Assembly (NCBI GenBank): GCA_035771165.1
Contig: JAWNZC010000346.1
Coordinates: 1,081,501-1,145,500, forward strand
Direction of reading: 5' to 3'
From: Paragorgia papillata
Lineage: Eukaryota; Cnidaria; Anthozoa; Scleralcyonacea; Coralliidae
DNA length: 64,000 nt
Each line of letters starts with the position of its first letter. The first letter of the stretch is position 1. This document shows, piece after piece, positions 1-11,900 of this stretch. Under the pieces are notes generated by a model. The model was not told where the DNA came from and did not search any database. It saw nothing but the letters and a program-made list of their open reading frames with translations. A program made the translations under genes and the position numbers.

Positions 1-1276
1 GGGCTTGGGCAAAATACATACTGTAGTGTAACCATAATAAAACCATCTGAACTAGTTGAACATTAGCCCAAATTCGACAAAACTATAAAGTTCGAATATT
101 TCATGTGAACAGTATCAACAGCGGGTAAGTTTATTAGTTTAAACAGACACAGTTATGACTTCTTGGGGTTTAATCGGCATGAAATAAATCAAAAGTTAAC
201 ACATCATCGTAAATCATCAAATAATACGCGTTACTAGAAAGAAACAAATACACAGGCAGTCACTTCCAGACATTTGTTTACCGACTTTGCTAGCTCTGAA
301 GCAAATAAACAGGCAAGCGTATTTTGTAAAGAAAACCACTTTCTAAACAAAAAAATAGTTCAAAACACTAAACTATTACTTAAAGTAAGATTACAAACCT
401 CAATTCGGTGGTAACTCTTCGTAACATCCCAGAATTTGGCGAAAAACGCCGTTCAACTGCTTCCACTCCTATTTACGCCATATTGTATGGGACCCAAGTG
501 GGTCCCACCGGAAATGGTCGCCGCTAATCTATTCCGACTTCACTGCCAACACCGGATGCTCTATCCAGTATAATGAGTATATTATTTGAGATCAGTGAGT
601 ATTGATAGTCAATCTCGTTCCCAGAGCCTGCGATCCTTTTGACCAAAAGGATCGCAGGCGCTGGGTACGAGATTGTATTGATAGTATGTAGTTGTAAACA
701 ATCCCAAAATACATTCATTTGATACGTAAATAAGATAAATTGAAAACTGCTAACTCCGAATTTCGTTTGATAAATTTGACCACAACAGAGACTATGCACA
801 GACAGAGACAGCTTGTTTTAACGCTATCTTCGGCAATCATGTGCCGGTATGTCATGTGACCAAACCAGAAATTCTATTGGCTTACAAGGTGGACATGGAA
901 CACAACACTGACAATAGAACAAAACCTCGGCGAGTATTAATACTAGTAATATATTAAAGGTTCTGCTGCTACGTCGTTATATTAAAAATTAAACTGAAAA
1001 ACAAACTATTCTGTCGGATCGCACTTTTTCTTTAAAATTAACAAGAAACTTGGAGATGTTTTAAGGAAAAACTCGTAAGTATTTGAAAGAAAAATCGCTT
1101 GTTTATACGAGACGTATTCGACTCTGTTGTTTATTTTATTAATGCGATGAGACATTTTCACATGTTATTCTTATATTTATCCGTCTCGATCCTCTGTGCT
1201 TCAGTCGAAAGGTGTTAAAATCGTATAACTTTATCCTCGTGACCTGTAAGGTTTTAATAGTTTTAATTTATAGAGA
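1..1276. other. Spacer upstream of the Ly6-like gene
   Basis: No coding exon is recognised here. The stretch is AT-rich and holds one short foldback element at 610-675. The last few hundred bases presumably carry the promoter and 5' untranslated region of the Ly6-like gene that starts at 1277, but no TATA box or other core element can be assigned with confidence. Confidence 0.5.
610..675. mobile_element. Foldback MITE with CAATCTCGTTCCCAG ends and 10 bp target duplication
   Basis: This 66 bp near-perfect palindrome begins CAATCTCGTTCCCAGAGCC and ends with its imperfect reverse complement. It is flanked on both sides by the direct repeat TATTGATAGT (600-609 and 676-685), which is a target-site duplication. 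A second, longer member of the family with the same ends lies at 39530-39733. The 9-10 bp duplication suggests mobilisation by a Mutator-like transposase; this is inference, because no transposase is visible in the window. Confidence 0.8.
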
Positions 1277-4006
1277 ATGAAAGCTGACAGACGAGTGAAC
1301 GCTTTCTTTCAACTGCAAGTTGTCACAGTATTATTGCTATATGCCATCTGGAACCCAAGTGTCGTAGGTAAGCTGGGGTAAAGACGTTACGATTATTACT
1401 AGCAAGTCTGATGAAATATTGGTGAAATTTATAGTGTAGATATAGTTGCTTGCTTCTAAAACAACTGAGCCATGTTGAACACGACTTTCCATTATTATAA
1501 ACCCTTTCGGTTTCACTACGTGATTTGTTATTGTGGGAAAATTCTATAAACGCCAGACGATTTCAATAGGAGAGACATTTTACTGGGGGAGACATCTCGG
1601 AAAGCCATTTTTGTATTCATTTGTACTGCGATTCTCTGAACAACACAATGATGATCAGAAAGCCAATAGATATATCAATTATCTCTAAGAATTGATTAGT
1701 CATCTATTTGTCAATCATTAACTAATAGTTATAAAGATCTATTGGTCAATCGACGACTATTGATATTCATTGTCATGTAAAAATATTTATGTATGCCAGT
1801 AGAATTCTGAGTCCATCCCTTTTGAATCGGTTTTTTAAAAACAACATTCTTTTTTATATACCACCTCAGCCTACAAATTACAATTTTATGGCTTAGGGCC
1901 GGTTCATATGATCCTGGTACCCAACTGGGCTCTTCTGCTTGCTGTGTCAAATTTAGTTGTTGCATTCACATTGTATCAGGTTTGTTCTCCACTTACCTAA
2001 TGCAATTTGAGCCTCTGGGTACTTTGGAGTTTGGACAATTCTCAGTAGTGAAGTAGCAAAATATGGTAGTTCGCTACGTACAGTAGTCTTCAGAATGGTA
2101 GCTTTAGTCAGTAGCAAACTACCCTGGTCCCAGAGGTTCTATGCCAATTCATTAAGAATTCATGAAGAAAATTCAAAACAAAATGTTTAATCAGGTGTTG
2201 TAAATTGGATACGAATTCATCCTGATTTACATAAACTTTCTGATTGATTTTCTCAACTTAAATGGCTATCTTAAAGATTGTTGATAAACTCAAACAATTA
2301 GATGTGCAACCTCGTACTTAGATGTGTGACAGTTTGGCCACTAAGCTTATATTATATATATATTACATAACTAATATATACATATATATATATATATTTA
2401 TTTAGAACAATTATGGGACAGTGAACTTGGGTGAAGAATAATGATATTAGGTGTTACTCCAAGTGACAAACCATACCGGTCAAGTAGAGAAAACTCTACT
2501 TGGCCCAGCTGGGATTCTAACACGTGACCTTCGGTTTAGTAGTCCGACGCTCTACCAACTGAGCTGTATACAGGTCAAGTTGGGAGCTGGTGGTCGAATG
2601 ATATGGTACTTGGGTTATTTTGATATTTTGAAACAGATACTAGTTTCTTCAATATCGAGACATTAGTCTTTATACATGTAGATTTAGAACAATTATTATG
2701 GGACAATGAACTCGAGTGAAGAATAATGATATTAGGTGTTACTGCAAGTGACGAACCATACCGCGGGTCAAGTAGAGAAAACTCTACCTGGTCCGGGTGG
2801 GATTCAAACTACTTGACCGGTATGGTTCGTCACTCGGAGTAATATATATATATATATATATATACATATATACATACATAACTATATACATATAAGATTG
2901 TTCCAAGCTACACTGATGAACAGCGAAACACCGTATCTGTAGATTGAACTAATATATATACTATAAGTAATAGATACAGCATGAGCAGCCGAGCTGTATC
3001 TGATTTACAAGGTGAGCTGCAAGCAAGCCGTAGTAAATCAGATACAGCTCGGATGCAAATGCTGTATCTTTCTTAAAATACAAATGCATCTAAGTAATCA
3101 AGTTCACCAACTATTTTGGGTATACGGTCTGTTTTAGCCAAGAAAATCGAAGCTAAAGTTTATGTAAATCAGGATGATGCTGTATCCGATTTACAACCAC
3201 TGCTACAGTATTGATTTCTTTTGAATTTTCATCATGAATTATTAATGAGTATTTTAATATACTATACTATATTCACTCTACCTTTATGGTATTGAGCACT
3301 TTCCGTGAACAAAATCACACATGCTTGTTTATATAATATACATGTATATAATTATATATATATATATATTACCTCGCTGTAATTGTATACAGTGAAATTT
3401 TTTACAAAATATTTGTGGTCAACCCACCCCTGTTATCCATATAGTAAAAAAATATCCACTGTAGAGAACCATATGTACACTTATAGTGTGTAATATCTTT
3501 TCTGCATTGTAGGTGTATCGGGGACAGTTATAAAATGTTACCAGTGCCTGGAGAACATAACAGACCTTGCCAACATTTCTACAAAGTGTGGCAGTGAAGT
3601 AAAAAATTGTAGTATTGCTACTAATTTCTGTGGTGCATTTACTAAGCTGACAGACCAACGAGCCATCTATGTCGAGGACTGTTTTCCCCATTCTGTTTGT
3701 TCAAACACATCAGCGGGCTGTTCAGGCACTTGTCATGCTGCGTGCTGTCAAGATGACTTTTGTAATAACTATCTGTTGAAAAATACCAATATTTCACAAC
3801 TCATCAGAAACCACTTAAGCACTAACCCAACAGTACCAACAGTACCAACAAAAAATTCGACAAAAAAATCGAATACACCACCACCAAAATCACCATCAGA
3901 TAAAAATCCAAGTGTGACAAAATCACCATCATCAGCAACAAGAAACACTTACTGTCCATTTACTTGGATGCCAATGCTACTTCTTTGGATAGTGGTTAAG
4001 CAATAA
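1277..4006 (+). CDS. Ly6/uPAR three-finger domain protein, predicted GPI-anchored
   Basis: Two exons, 1277-1367 and 3513-4006, give a 194-aa product. Exon 1 encodes the start Met and a hydrophobic signal peptide (VVTVLLLYAIW). It ends after the first base of a codon at a GTAAGC donor. The acceptor at 3511-3512 restores the frame with a Gly. The mature part opens KCYQC and closes CCQDDFCNN, the classic Ly6 ends, and has 12 cysteines over about 80 residues. A Thr/Pro/Ser/Lys-rich stalk follows, then a terminal hydrophobic stretch (FTWMPMLLLWIVV), which is the usual layout of a GPI-anchored surface protein. An intron just after the signal peptide is also typical of the family. Ligand and role cannot be inferred. 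It could belong to any of many lineage-specific Ly6 paralogues, so no symbol is given. No additional internal intron is apparent. Confidence 0.85.
2404..2870. mobile_element. Two partial copies of a tRNA-derived SINE
   Basis: Two similar units (about 2404-2650 and 2690-2850) start with the words tagaacaattatgggaca and share the stretch from there to gtagagaaaactctac. The first contains, on the minus strand at about 2503-2575, a tRNA-like block with an A box (CAGCTCAGTTGGTAGAGC), a cloverleaf-like middle and a degraded B box. The second has lost the A box. They sit in the Ly6 gene's intron beside TA microsatellites. A functional tRNA is unlikely because the acceptor stem is not intact. Confidence 0.5.
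2973..3070. mobile_element. Palindromic element (gatacagcatgagcagc type)
   Basis: An imperfect palindrome whose inner arms read GAGCTGTATCTGATTTAC and its reverse complement around a short GC-richer centre (gcaagcaagccg). It has the same plan as elements at 54300-54425 and 54940-55041, which use different arm sequences. It lies in the Ly6 gene's intron and probably is a MITE-like relic. Confidence 0.6.
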
Positions 4007-4398
4007 ATTTCTTCTTTGATCAGGATATAATTGTCTGGGCTCAAACCAATGTAAGTAATGTTTTGGTCAGTGTTCAGGCAAGATATCAGAGTACAGTAGA
4101 TCAGATTTAAGTACATGGCTGTATGTCCATTGCAGGGGGCAGTTGCCACCCCCAGAAATATATTTATATATTTATCTGTTGTAAAAGTTTAAAATTTTCT
4201 GTAGAGAATGAAAATTACTGTCCCACCCCCCTCTGTACGACTATTACCAGCAAAGAGAGAAAACTTAGTTTGTAGCTTACTCTTATACCTAATATCATGA
4301 ATAGCTTAGCCTTAGTTACCTGTCTTAGTAACTTACTAACCTATACTAAGAAATTCAGGATGCAAAAATGAATGTGTTGAAGGACTGTATAGTATTAG

Positions 4399-4756
4399 CT
4401 ACACACGTAAAAACGCGCAAGCTGTTACAGACCCGCAAGCAAGTTGTTACAAGGCTGTTCAACAGGCTGTCACCGTCATGTGTTCGCACTGGCTGTCCCA
4501 GTCTTGTTAACATGTCTGTAGCAGGTTGTTGAATTGACGACTTGTAACAAGGCTGATGACTCCAACAGACTGATGACAAGTTGTTCCAACAACCTGTTAC
4601 CGCGGCTCTGCACTCAACAAGTTGTTAACAGTTGATGCTAACAAGGTTGTAGCAGCTTCTTGAATGAACAGCATTGTTACAACTTGTTAACAGCCTTGCT
4701 ACGGACCTGTTGCGAACACATCCTGTTGACAAGCTGTGAGATTTTTACGTGTGTAG
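4399..4756. mobile_element. CTACACACGTAAAAAC-ended element, copy 1
   Basis: The ends are exact inverted repeats (CTACACACGTAAAAA at the left, TTTTTACGTGTGTAG at the right). The interior is a scrambled set of short words such as TTGTTACAA, AAGCTGTT and GTTAACA. Three further members with the same ends are at 32385-32777, 60171-60506 and 63911 to the window end. No coding capacity is seen, so it is non-autonomous. Confidence 0.75.
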
Positions 4757-5082
4757 GTGGAGTGGATTTCATACTGAATAAGCAGGGACATGGGTGCCAA
4801 AGGTGGAGGACCCACTACAGGGTCTGGAGGCATACTGGCTGGAAAATTTTGTCTCTGAAATGGTGTTTCCTGCATTTTGAAAAGAAATTTAAGTTTTTAA
4901 GGTGTTTGGCCTGATTTTTGGGAGGGGGCTACGGCCCTGTGGAAGTAAGGTTTAAAACACTATAAACAGCAGCGTTTTTAGTGTTTTGAAATTTGAACAG
5001 CTACAAAACCGAAATAACAATTTTATACAGTATGCTATATTATATAGAATACTGTCTGTATTGTGTAATGTACAGTAACTAA

Positions 5083-5325
5083 CCAAGACCAAATAATAGA
5101 GTGAAATTTATCAATACCGTACACGAACTTAACTATAAATAAGCTATTAAAAGTGTCGTTCAACTGCTTCAAAAAATCAGTATAAATGCATTCCCTTAAC
5201 TATCAATTAACCTTTCATGGTATTTGTACTCAATTACCTGGATAGTAGTTCTATAGTCTGCTGATTTGAAGTGGGGTAACCAAGAAGAAATCTTTCTGTG
5301 AAGGGCGAGTATTTTGACAAGCTTT
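5083..5325 (+). repeat. Dispersed repeat, copy A
   Basis: About 240 bp from actaaccaagaccaaataa to attttgacaagc. The same order of words, diverged by substitutions and small indels, recurs in the same orientation at 55833-56045 inside a CLEC16A intron. The most conserved part is TACTCAATTACCTGGATA. Origin unknown. Confidence 0.65.
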
Positions 5326-5920
5326 GACCCCCTGCTTTGACCATTCTTGCTGTTTTTCCCGCCTCTTTTTAGCTGACGTCAGCGAATTGAGTGGCTTTGA
5401 CCCATTGCTGCCGGCCAAAAATGTCCCCCTTTAATATTTTACTCTGTCTAACGCCAAACGATTTTACTTGACCCTATCCCAGACCTATAAAGGCGATTTT
5501 CTATGCCCTATCCCAAACCTCGCAGCACTGGTGTCACATCGGCATCCATACTCTCTCTCAGACCAAAATAGGCACCCATTGCAGACCAAATTAAAAATAG
5601 ACAATTTGTATACCGTATAGGGCGGCACGTACCCGTATACCTTATATACGAGAGTACCCCCCCCCCCCGTACTTGTCAAAGGGAAAACCTTCAAACATCG
5701 TATATAGGTAGGAATAGGGTGACTAAGTGACGAACCGTTTTATTGCTTTTAATAGTCTAACGCTTTTATATTAATAATGGTTAAAGGGAGAACCCTCAGA
5801 CAGCCTAACCGTAGGGCCCCAGGTAGCGATGGGTTAACGAGGCTGGGGAAAGCCGCGAAAAAACCCACTGGGAGGGCCCTTTTGATTTATCCCTTTCGGC
5901 CACTACTCTCGTGTCCTTGA

Positions 5921-8900
5921 CTATCCATTCATTGTGTGATAGACTGTGGCGGGATCCTCGTGCTGACAGATGAAGAGCACCTCACGGAACTTCTCCAGCA
6001 ATGTCAAAAGCTGGTTTCGTCTTAAATTCTCGTAGTACATAATTTCTTCGAAATGATGATTTCCATGAAAATACTGACATAGTCTACAAGGAAATAAAAT
6101 GACTGTAGTGTATTCTTTTGCCACGTTTCAAACCTGTGCAGCCAGAAGAAGCGAACTGTCTAAATCGAGGGGCAAATCACTTCAAAAATATCAAAACATC
6201 GCCGAAAAATCCTCAAAAACTTTTCGAACTCTCGAAAACCATTGAAATTCTCGAAAACCATAAAAATTCTCGAAAACCATTGAAATTCTCGAAAACCATA
6301 AAAATTCTCGAAAACCATTAAAATTCTCGAAAACCATAAAAATTCTCGAAAACCATTAAAATTCTCGAAAACCATTAAAATTCTCAAAAACCATTACAAT
6401 TCTCGAAAACCATAAAAAATCTCTCCATTACAATTCTTGAAAAATATTAAAATCTTCGAAAAACTCTAACTGAAAAATCTATATTTATATTGAAGAAAAA
6501 TCCGGCAAAATTCCTTAAAATCCAAGAAAAAAATCCAAGAAAATTTAAAAGTCCAAACACCCAGAGCAAAACATCACGACCGAAAAAAAGAACCCCACGA
6601 ACAAAACAGTCTCAAGCCCATTGTGGTATATAAACGTTTGATACAACATAAACGGATGAAAATCGTAGCAGTACTTGGTGATCGGTGGTGCAAACGGAAC
6701 AATTCCCTCCCCCCAAATTTGGATCTACACATGCCCCTAAGTGAGAACACGTGAAACTTTCAAACGTTCAAAGTGAGAACTACATGAAACTTGAGTCTAA
6801 AACTGAAACTTATTTATACTGGATAACCTTATCAGTCGTATCTAAACTGTTCTCTCTAGCTAGAGATCTTGTAGGACCATCCCTAATTGGTCCAGTGTTA
6901 CTGTGTTATATTAAACCAGAGTACCCGGAGAAAACTTGTGGTGTTTGGTGAAAAAGTTACAATCAATCAGGCAGAGTGTTGAGAAGGAAGGCATTGATTT
7001 AAAACAAAACATTGGCTAACCAACAAATGCGCAGAAGATGCAGTCACGGTGACACAGATCCCAAAACTGTCAAAATGAGAAAAGTTGAGGGGACTTCCAG
7101 CTCTCCGCAGCAGTCTGTAGCATGCAATCAGTACTAGTATAGCAAACCTTACCTATTGGCAAAGCTAGAACGCCAAGATAAAACCCACGCTATTCATGAA
7201 TGTCGTAAAAGCCAAAATATTCGCTATTTTGAGAGGAATGTGAAAACTTGAAATTCTACCCGAATGAAAGTTGAAAACTCTTTCCAAATTCAAACTCTGT
7301 TTATGCGTGGAGTACATAAATAAATACCATGCATATAATAAATAATCCTAATAGGATAACTCACCTTGTAAACAACTTCATGTCTTCAGGGTCGTCGGCT
7401 GCTTGAATCTGGCAAACACTTTGTCTTTCCAACTCGGAAAGTTCGGCTTGATTTTGCGATTCGAATTGCAAAGTAGCTTCCTGTGTACGGGTTTTAGATC
7501 CATCTGAAATATCTCCTTGTTCTTCGAGATAAAAACGTGAAGTGTCCTGTAAGAACTCGCCTTGCGCAGTCGGAATGAGGTAAATGTACATATGAAGCTG
7601 TAAGTATAAAAATGTTCATTTGTCAGCCAACTGCGTGCCAATAAAATCAACTTTTAATACTAGTTGCGAGTTCACTGTAAAGAATTTCCTTTGGAAGACG
7701 GCCATTTGGCATCCTCTCCACATGTCCCAGCCAGCTCAGTTGTCGTTTTTTCAGGATTATTTCCATCTCCAGTAGACCAGTGCGTTTGCAAATGATGTCA
7801 TTTGTAACCATGTCTTCCCATGTTTAAAGTGCCTATGCAATGGTTGGGGATTTTACATAATATTTAGGATATTTGGAACCTTCTGAGAAGATTTGTAATA
7901 TATCTTCCTTTTCTAAAATTTCATCTTCGTGGACTTTTTTGCTGTTAAAGTGGACGGAAATGACGTCAAAAGAGGAATTTGTCTATATAAAACCACTTTG
8001 TAGATTCCTCCTTTGACGTCACTTCCGTCAACTTTAACAGCCAAAAAGTCCATGAAGATGAAATTTTAGAAAAGGAAGATATATTACAAATCTTCTCGTA
8101 AGGTTCCAAATATCCTAAATATGTAAAATCCCCAACCATTACATAGGCACTTTAAGTTTTAAGACAATATACCGTATTCGGCACTCTGGTCCAAAAATAG
8201 GCACGCAACGCATGCATAATAACAAGAGTCAATGCGCATGCCCACACACCATGGCCTCACATTTAGTAATGGATTTCTTTAATATGAAACGTCCTAAACT
8301 ATAATATTAAGGTGGCTCCCTACGGTTTCTTGAAAAGTGAAAATATGCAAATTTCAACCCTGAAAAGTGCTGCATGGATATTTCGTAAAAGAATGTTATT
8401 ATTAAATAAAGTGTTTTATCTGCTGCTATGACATTTCAAAATGGCCGAAAATTCACATTTAATCTAATTTATTTAAAAAACAAGTTCGGTTACCACCAAT
8501 TTTTTTTTCACTAAAACATTTCTCTTAGTTTAAGTAATCAATAGCAAGATTTTTAAAAAAAATTGTAGATCCGTAGAAATTTTTTTTTATCAGTCATTAA
8601 AATGAGACACCCACAGTCCAGTTATATGAAGTTAAAAACACTTCAATATTGGTAAGAAAAGACACAGAAAAAACTTACTTGGATGAGCAACTGATGCTTC
8701 AACATCCATATCACTCTTTGCACTTGCTCTGTCTAAAAAATAATGCTAACCATTAAGGGATCGTTTAACATCTAACTACAGTTTGCATAGCAAGAACTAA
8801 CAAAGTGTTTTCGTATGTTTTTGCTGTACAAGCTGTCGTAAGTTAAACTCAGAGAAAAACTCTGAGCTCCAGACGGGACTCGTACCCACAACCTTCCGAA

Positions 8901-11900
8901 TGTCACCATTGATCCACTGGAACTCAGATAGTAGACCGAGGTTGTTTTCGATATTTAGAAAGGACAAACAAAGACCATACAAAGGACTAACAAACTTTTA
9001 TATTGGAAAACATAGGAAATCTCTATTGCTATAAATTGACCTTTTGATGCGGTTGCCAAAGTGGATTTGCATGTTCACCAAGAGGAGTTGGGAGTGAAAA
9101 CTGTGCCAAGTACTCGTGAAGTGACATTCCAGGATACTCCAAGCTAAACTGTTCAGCAATGGACGAGTTTCTAAACAATTTACAATATGTTTTCTCAGTT
9201 CTTGCTTATGTACAGGCTGTAGTAAGTTAAAGTTTCAACTACAGCAGCCCAACCCAACGTTAGCTTGCAAGGCTTAACAATGATATAATAAGAAGCGAGT
9301 GTTGCAATACTTACAGGCGAATTGAAGCCACGGGTGAAACAACGTAAACATTGTTCTCAACCAGAGGATAAATAATCCTTGCCTTGCCCCAGTACACAAG
9401 ATGGGCAGCTATGGAGAATATCTGAACGAAGCACCGAGTAAGGTTATTGCTGGCCGAAATTACATATACAGTGATGGTCAATTGCTTAGTAATGGCACAG
9501 AATGTAATAAGAATGATAGTGATGGTGGTGAAGATGATGGAAAGGATATGATGGTGGTGAAGATGATGGTGAAGTTGTAAAGGTGCATGATGATAAAAGT
9601 AATGGTGAAATTGAGGGTAATAGCAAAGGTGATGGTGAAGGTAATGGTGAAAGTAATGTTGAAGGTGATGGTGTACTGTAGATGATGGTGAAGGTAATGG
9701 TAAAGGTGAGGGTGAATGTGAAGATGAAGGTGATTTTTAAGCTACATTTGAAAAATTTGAAGCCAGAGTAGCGTCAAACTATGTCTTCACCTAGCAGCAT
9801 TAGGAATTTATTTGTAGATAATACTTACCAATGACAAAGGGATGTCAGTATCTTGAGACAAAATTTGAAAACTGAAAATGGAAATGATAAGAGACAATGA
9901 CAAGAGCATTATACTAAGGGTGTGGGAAAAACTAATGTTCAGTATGATGTGGTCAGATCTGAACAGTCCAGCAACTGTCACCATCATAGGTATGTTACAG
10001 AAAGTTGATATCACAGCTGCATCAGACATGATACTGCAAGAACAGACCTGATATTGTGTATGATAGAGACTGTGTGTTTGTCTGTGTGTATATGACCCAG
10101 CTTGGACTGTATAAACAGGGTGTAAGAGTTATATTATATCAAACCTTTTGAGTGGAGTAGCCATTTTAACAAATCTGATAAGGTCTGGTGAACAGTCATC
10201 AGGAAGAAGAGACGATAATGATGATTCATCAATCAATAACAGGATAGTGTGGTACGGTCTGGTAAGAAACAAAATCCACAGAGATATTGGATTAGATAAA
10301 GTAAGGAAAGATAGGGGGTAAGGCAAGGCAAATGTACATGTAAGGTAATATAAGAAAAAGTGAGGTAAGTGAGTAAGGTAAGGAGATGAGGTAAGGAGGT
10401 GAAGTAAGGTGATGTAAAGTGGAGTGAGGTAATCAAAATAGCGTGCTGCGTAGATAGTGTCGAAACAACTATCGAAATATAGTAAGGTTTGATATACTGG
10501 CGTAACAGAGAACGTAGGAGTCTAACGTTTCCACTTTACGTTTCTCTCTGACAAAGGGCCATCGCTCGAAACGTTAGACTCCTACGTTCTTTGTTATGGA
10601 GCACTGAGGTAAGTAAGGTAAGGTAAGGTCAAACAAGTGAAGTAAGATGAGGTGCGCGGTACTACTCTGTACTGTAACATATAACTGTAGATAAAGGTAG
10701 GTAAGGTAAGGTAAGGTAAGGTAAGGTAAGAAAATATATTTTAGACAAATAATTATACCACAAAGTACCTCATTGCTGATAAGCATGCTTGGACGGCTTC
10801 TGGCTACAATAAACAAAACACAAAATAATATGATAATTACTACAGTATAACACTACATACCGTACTGTACATTAAAGAACTGCTGATTCATATTGTACTG
10901 TGTATAATTAAATATATATATATATATAATCAGTCTGACTCTCTTTCAGAGAGAAGGAACAGTGGGAATCCACAAGCATACCTTGACAATCATCTCAGAT
11001 GTAATGTTATGGACTTTGTGTGGAAGGCAAAAACCAACACCAATCCAGTTATTAATTTTCAAGCTGACAGTTCCAGTTTGACAAACACTACAAAACACAA
11101 TTTTAATATCACTGCTATATATATACATGTAAACACATCAAACAAGTGTATTAAACTGTGTGAAGAACAAATGTAAGTTGTGCTGCACCAAGTAACTGTG
11201 AGTAATGTTATCCTGCTAAAGATGAAAAACTGTGATCATGCATGGTGAACAATGCCGTGATGCCGATGGTGAACAATGCCGTGATGCTGATGGTAAACAA
11301 TGCTGTGATGCTGATGGTGAACAATATTGTGCTGCCTACTGTGAAAGTTTTTTACCTGTCAAAGGCATCACGGAGATCTTTTGCAAGTGTACTTTTGGGT
11401 AGAATGAGATGAAATGGTGAGACTTCACTAGCTGAAAATAAAAAATGTCAATATAAATTAAATATAAATACATGTAGATAAATAAAAAAACATCAGTACA
11501 GTACATGTGTATACAGTCTGTAATTATTACAAACACTAGCACCAGTAGCAACATGTACAGTACACCAACTCAAGTACCAACACCAACACCATCTCCAGCA
11601 CCAACACCAATGTGTACAGTACACCAACTCAAGTACCAATACCAACTCCAGCACCAACTCCAGCACCAACACCAATGTGTACAGTACACCAACTCAAGTA
11701 CCAACACCAACTCCATCTCCAGCACCAACTCCAGCACCAACACCAATGTGTACAGTACACCAACTCAAGTACCAACACCAACTCCAACACCATCTCCAGC
11801 ACCAACTCCAGCACCAACTCCAGCACCAACACCAATGTGTACAGTACACCAACTCAAGTACCAACACCAACTCCAGCACCAACACCAATATGTACAGTAC

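Larger units (their letters stand above)
4007..5920. other. Spacer between the convergent Ly6-like and NPRL3 genes
   Basis: No exon is recognised. The stretch holds the 3' ends of both convergent genes, a 358 bp inverted-repeat element (4399-4756), a dispersed repeat at 5083-5325 that recurs at 55833-56045, and a short C-homopolymer near 5658. Confidence 0.55.

Noticed and set aside
6118..6387. Overlapping 67-75 aa frames
   Set aside because: Read-through of the 20 bp minisatellite in the last NPRL3 intron.
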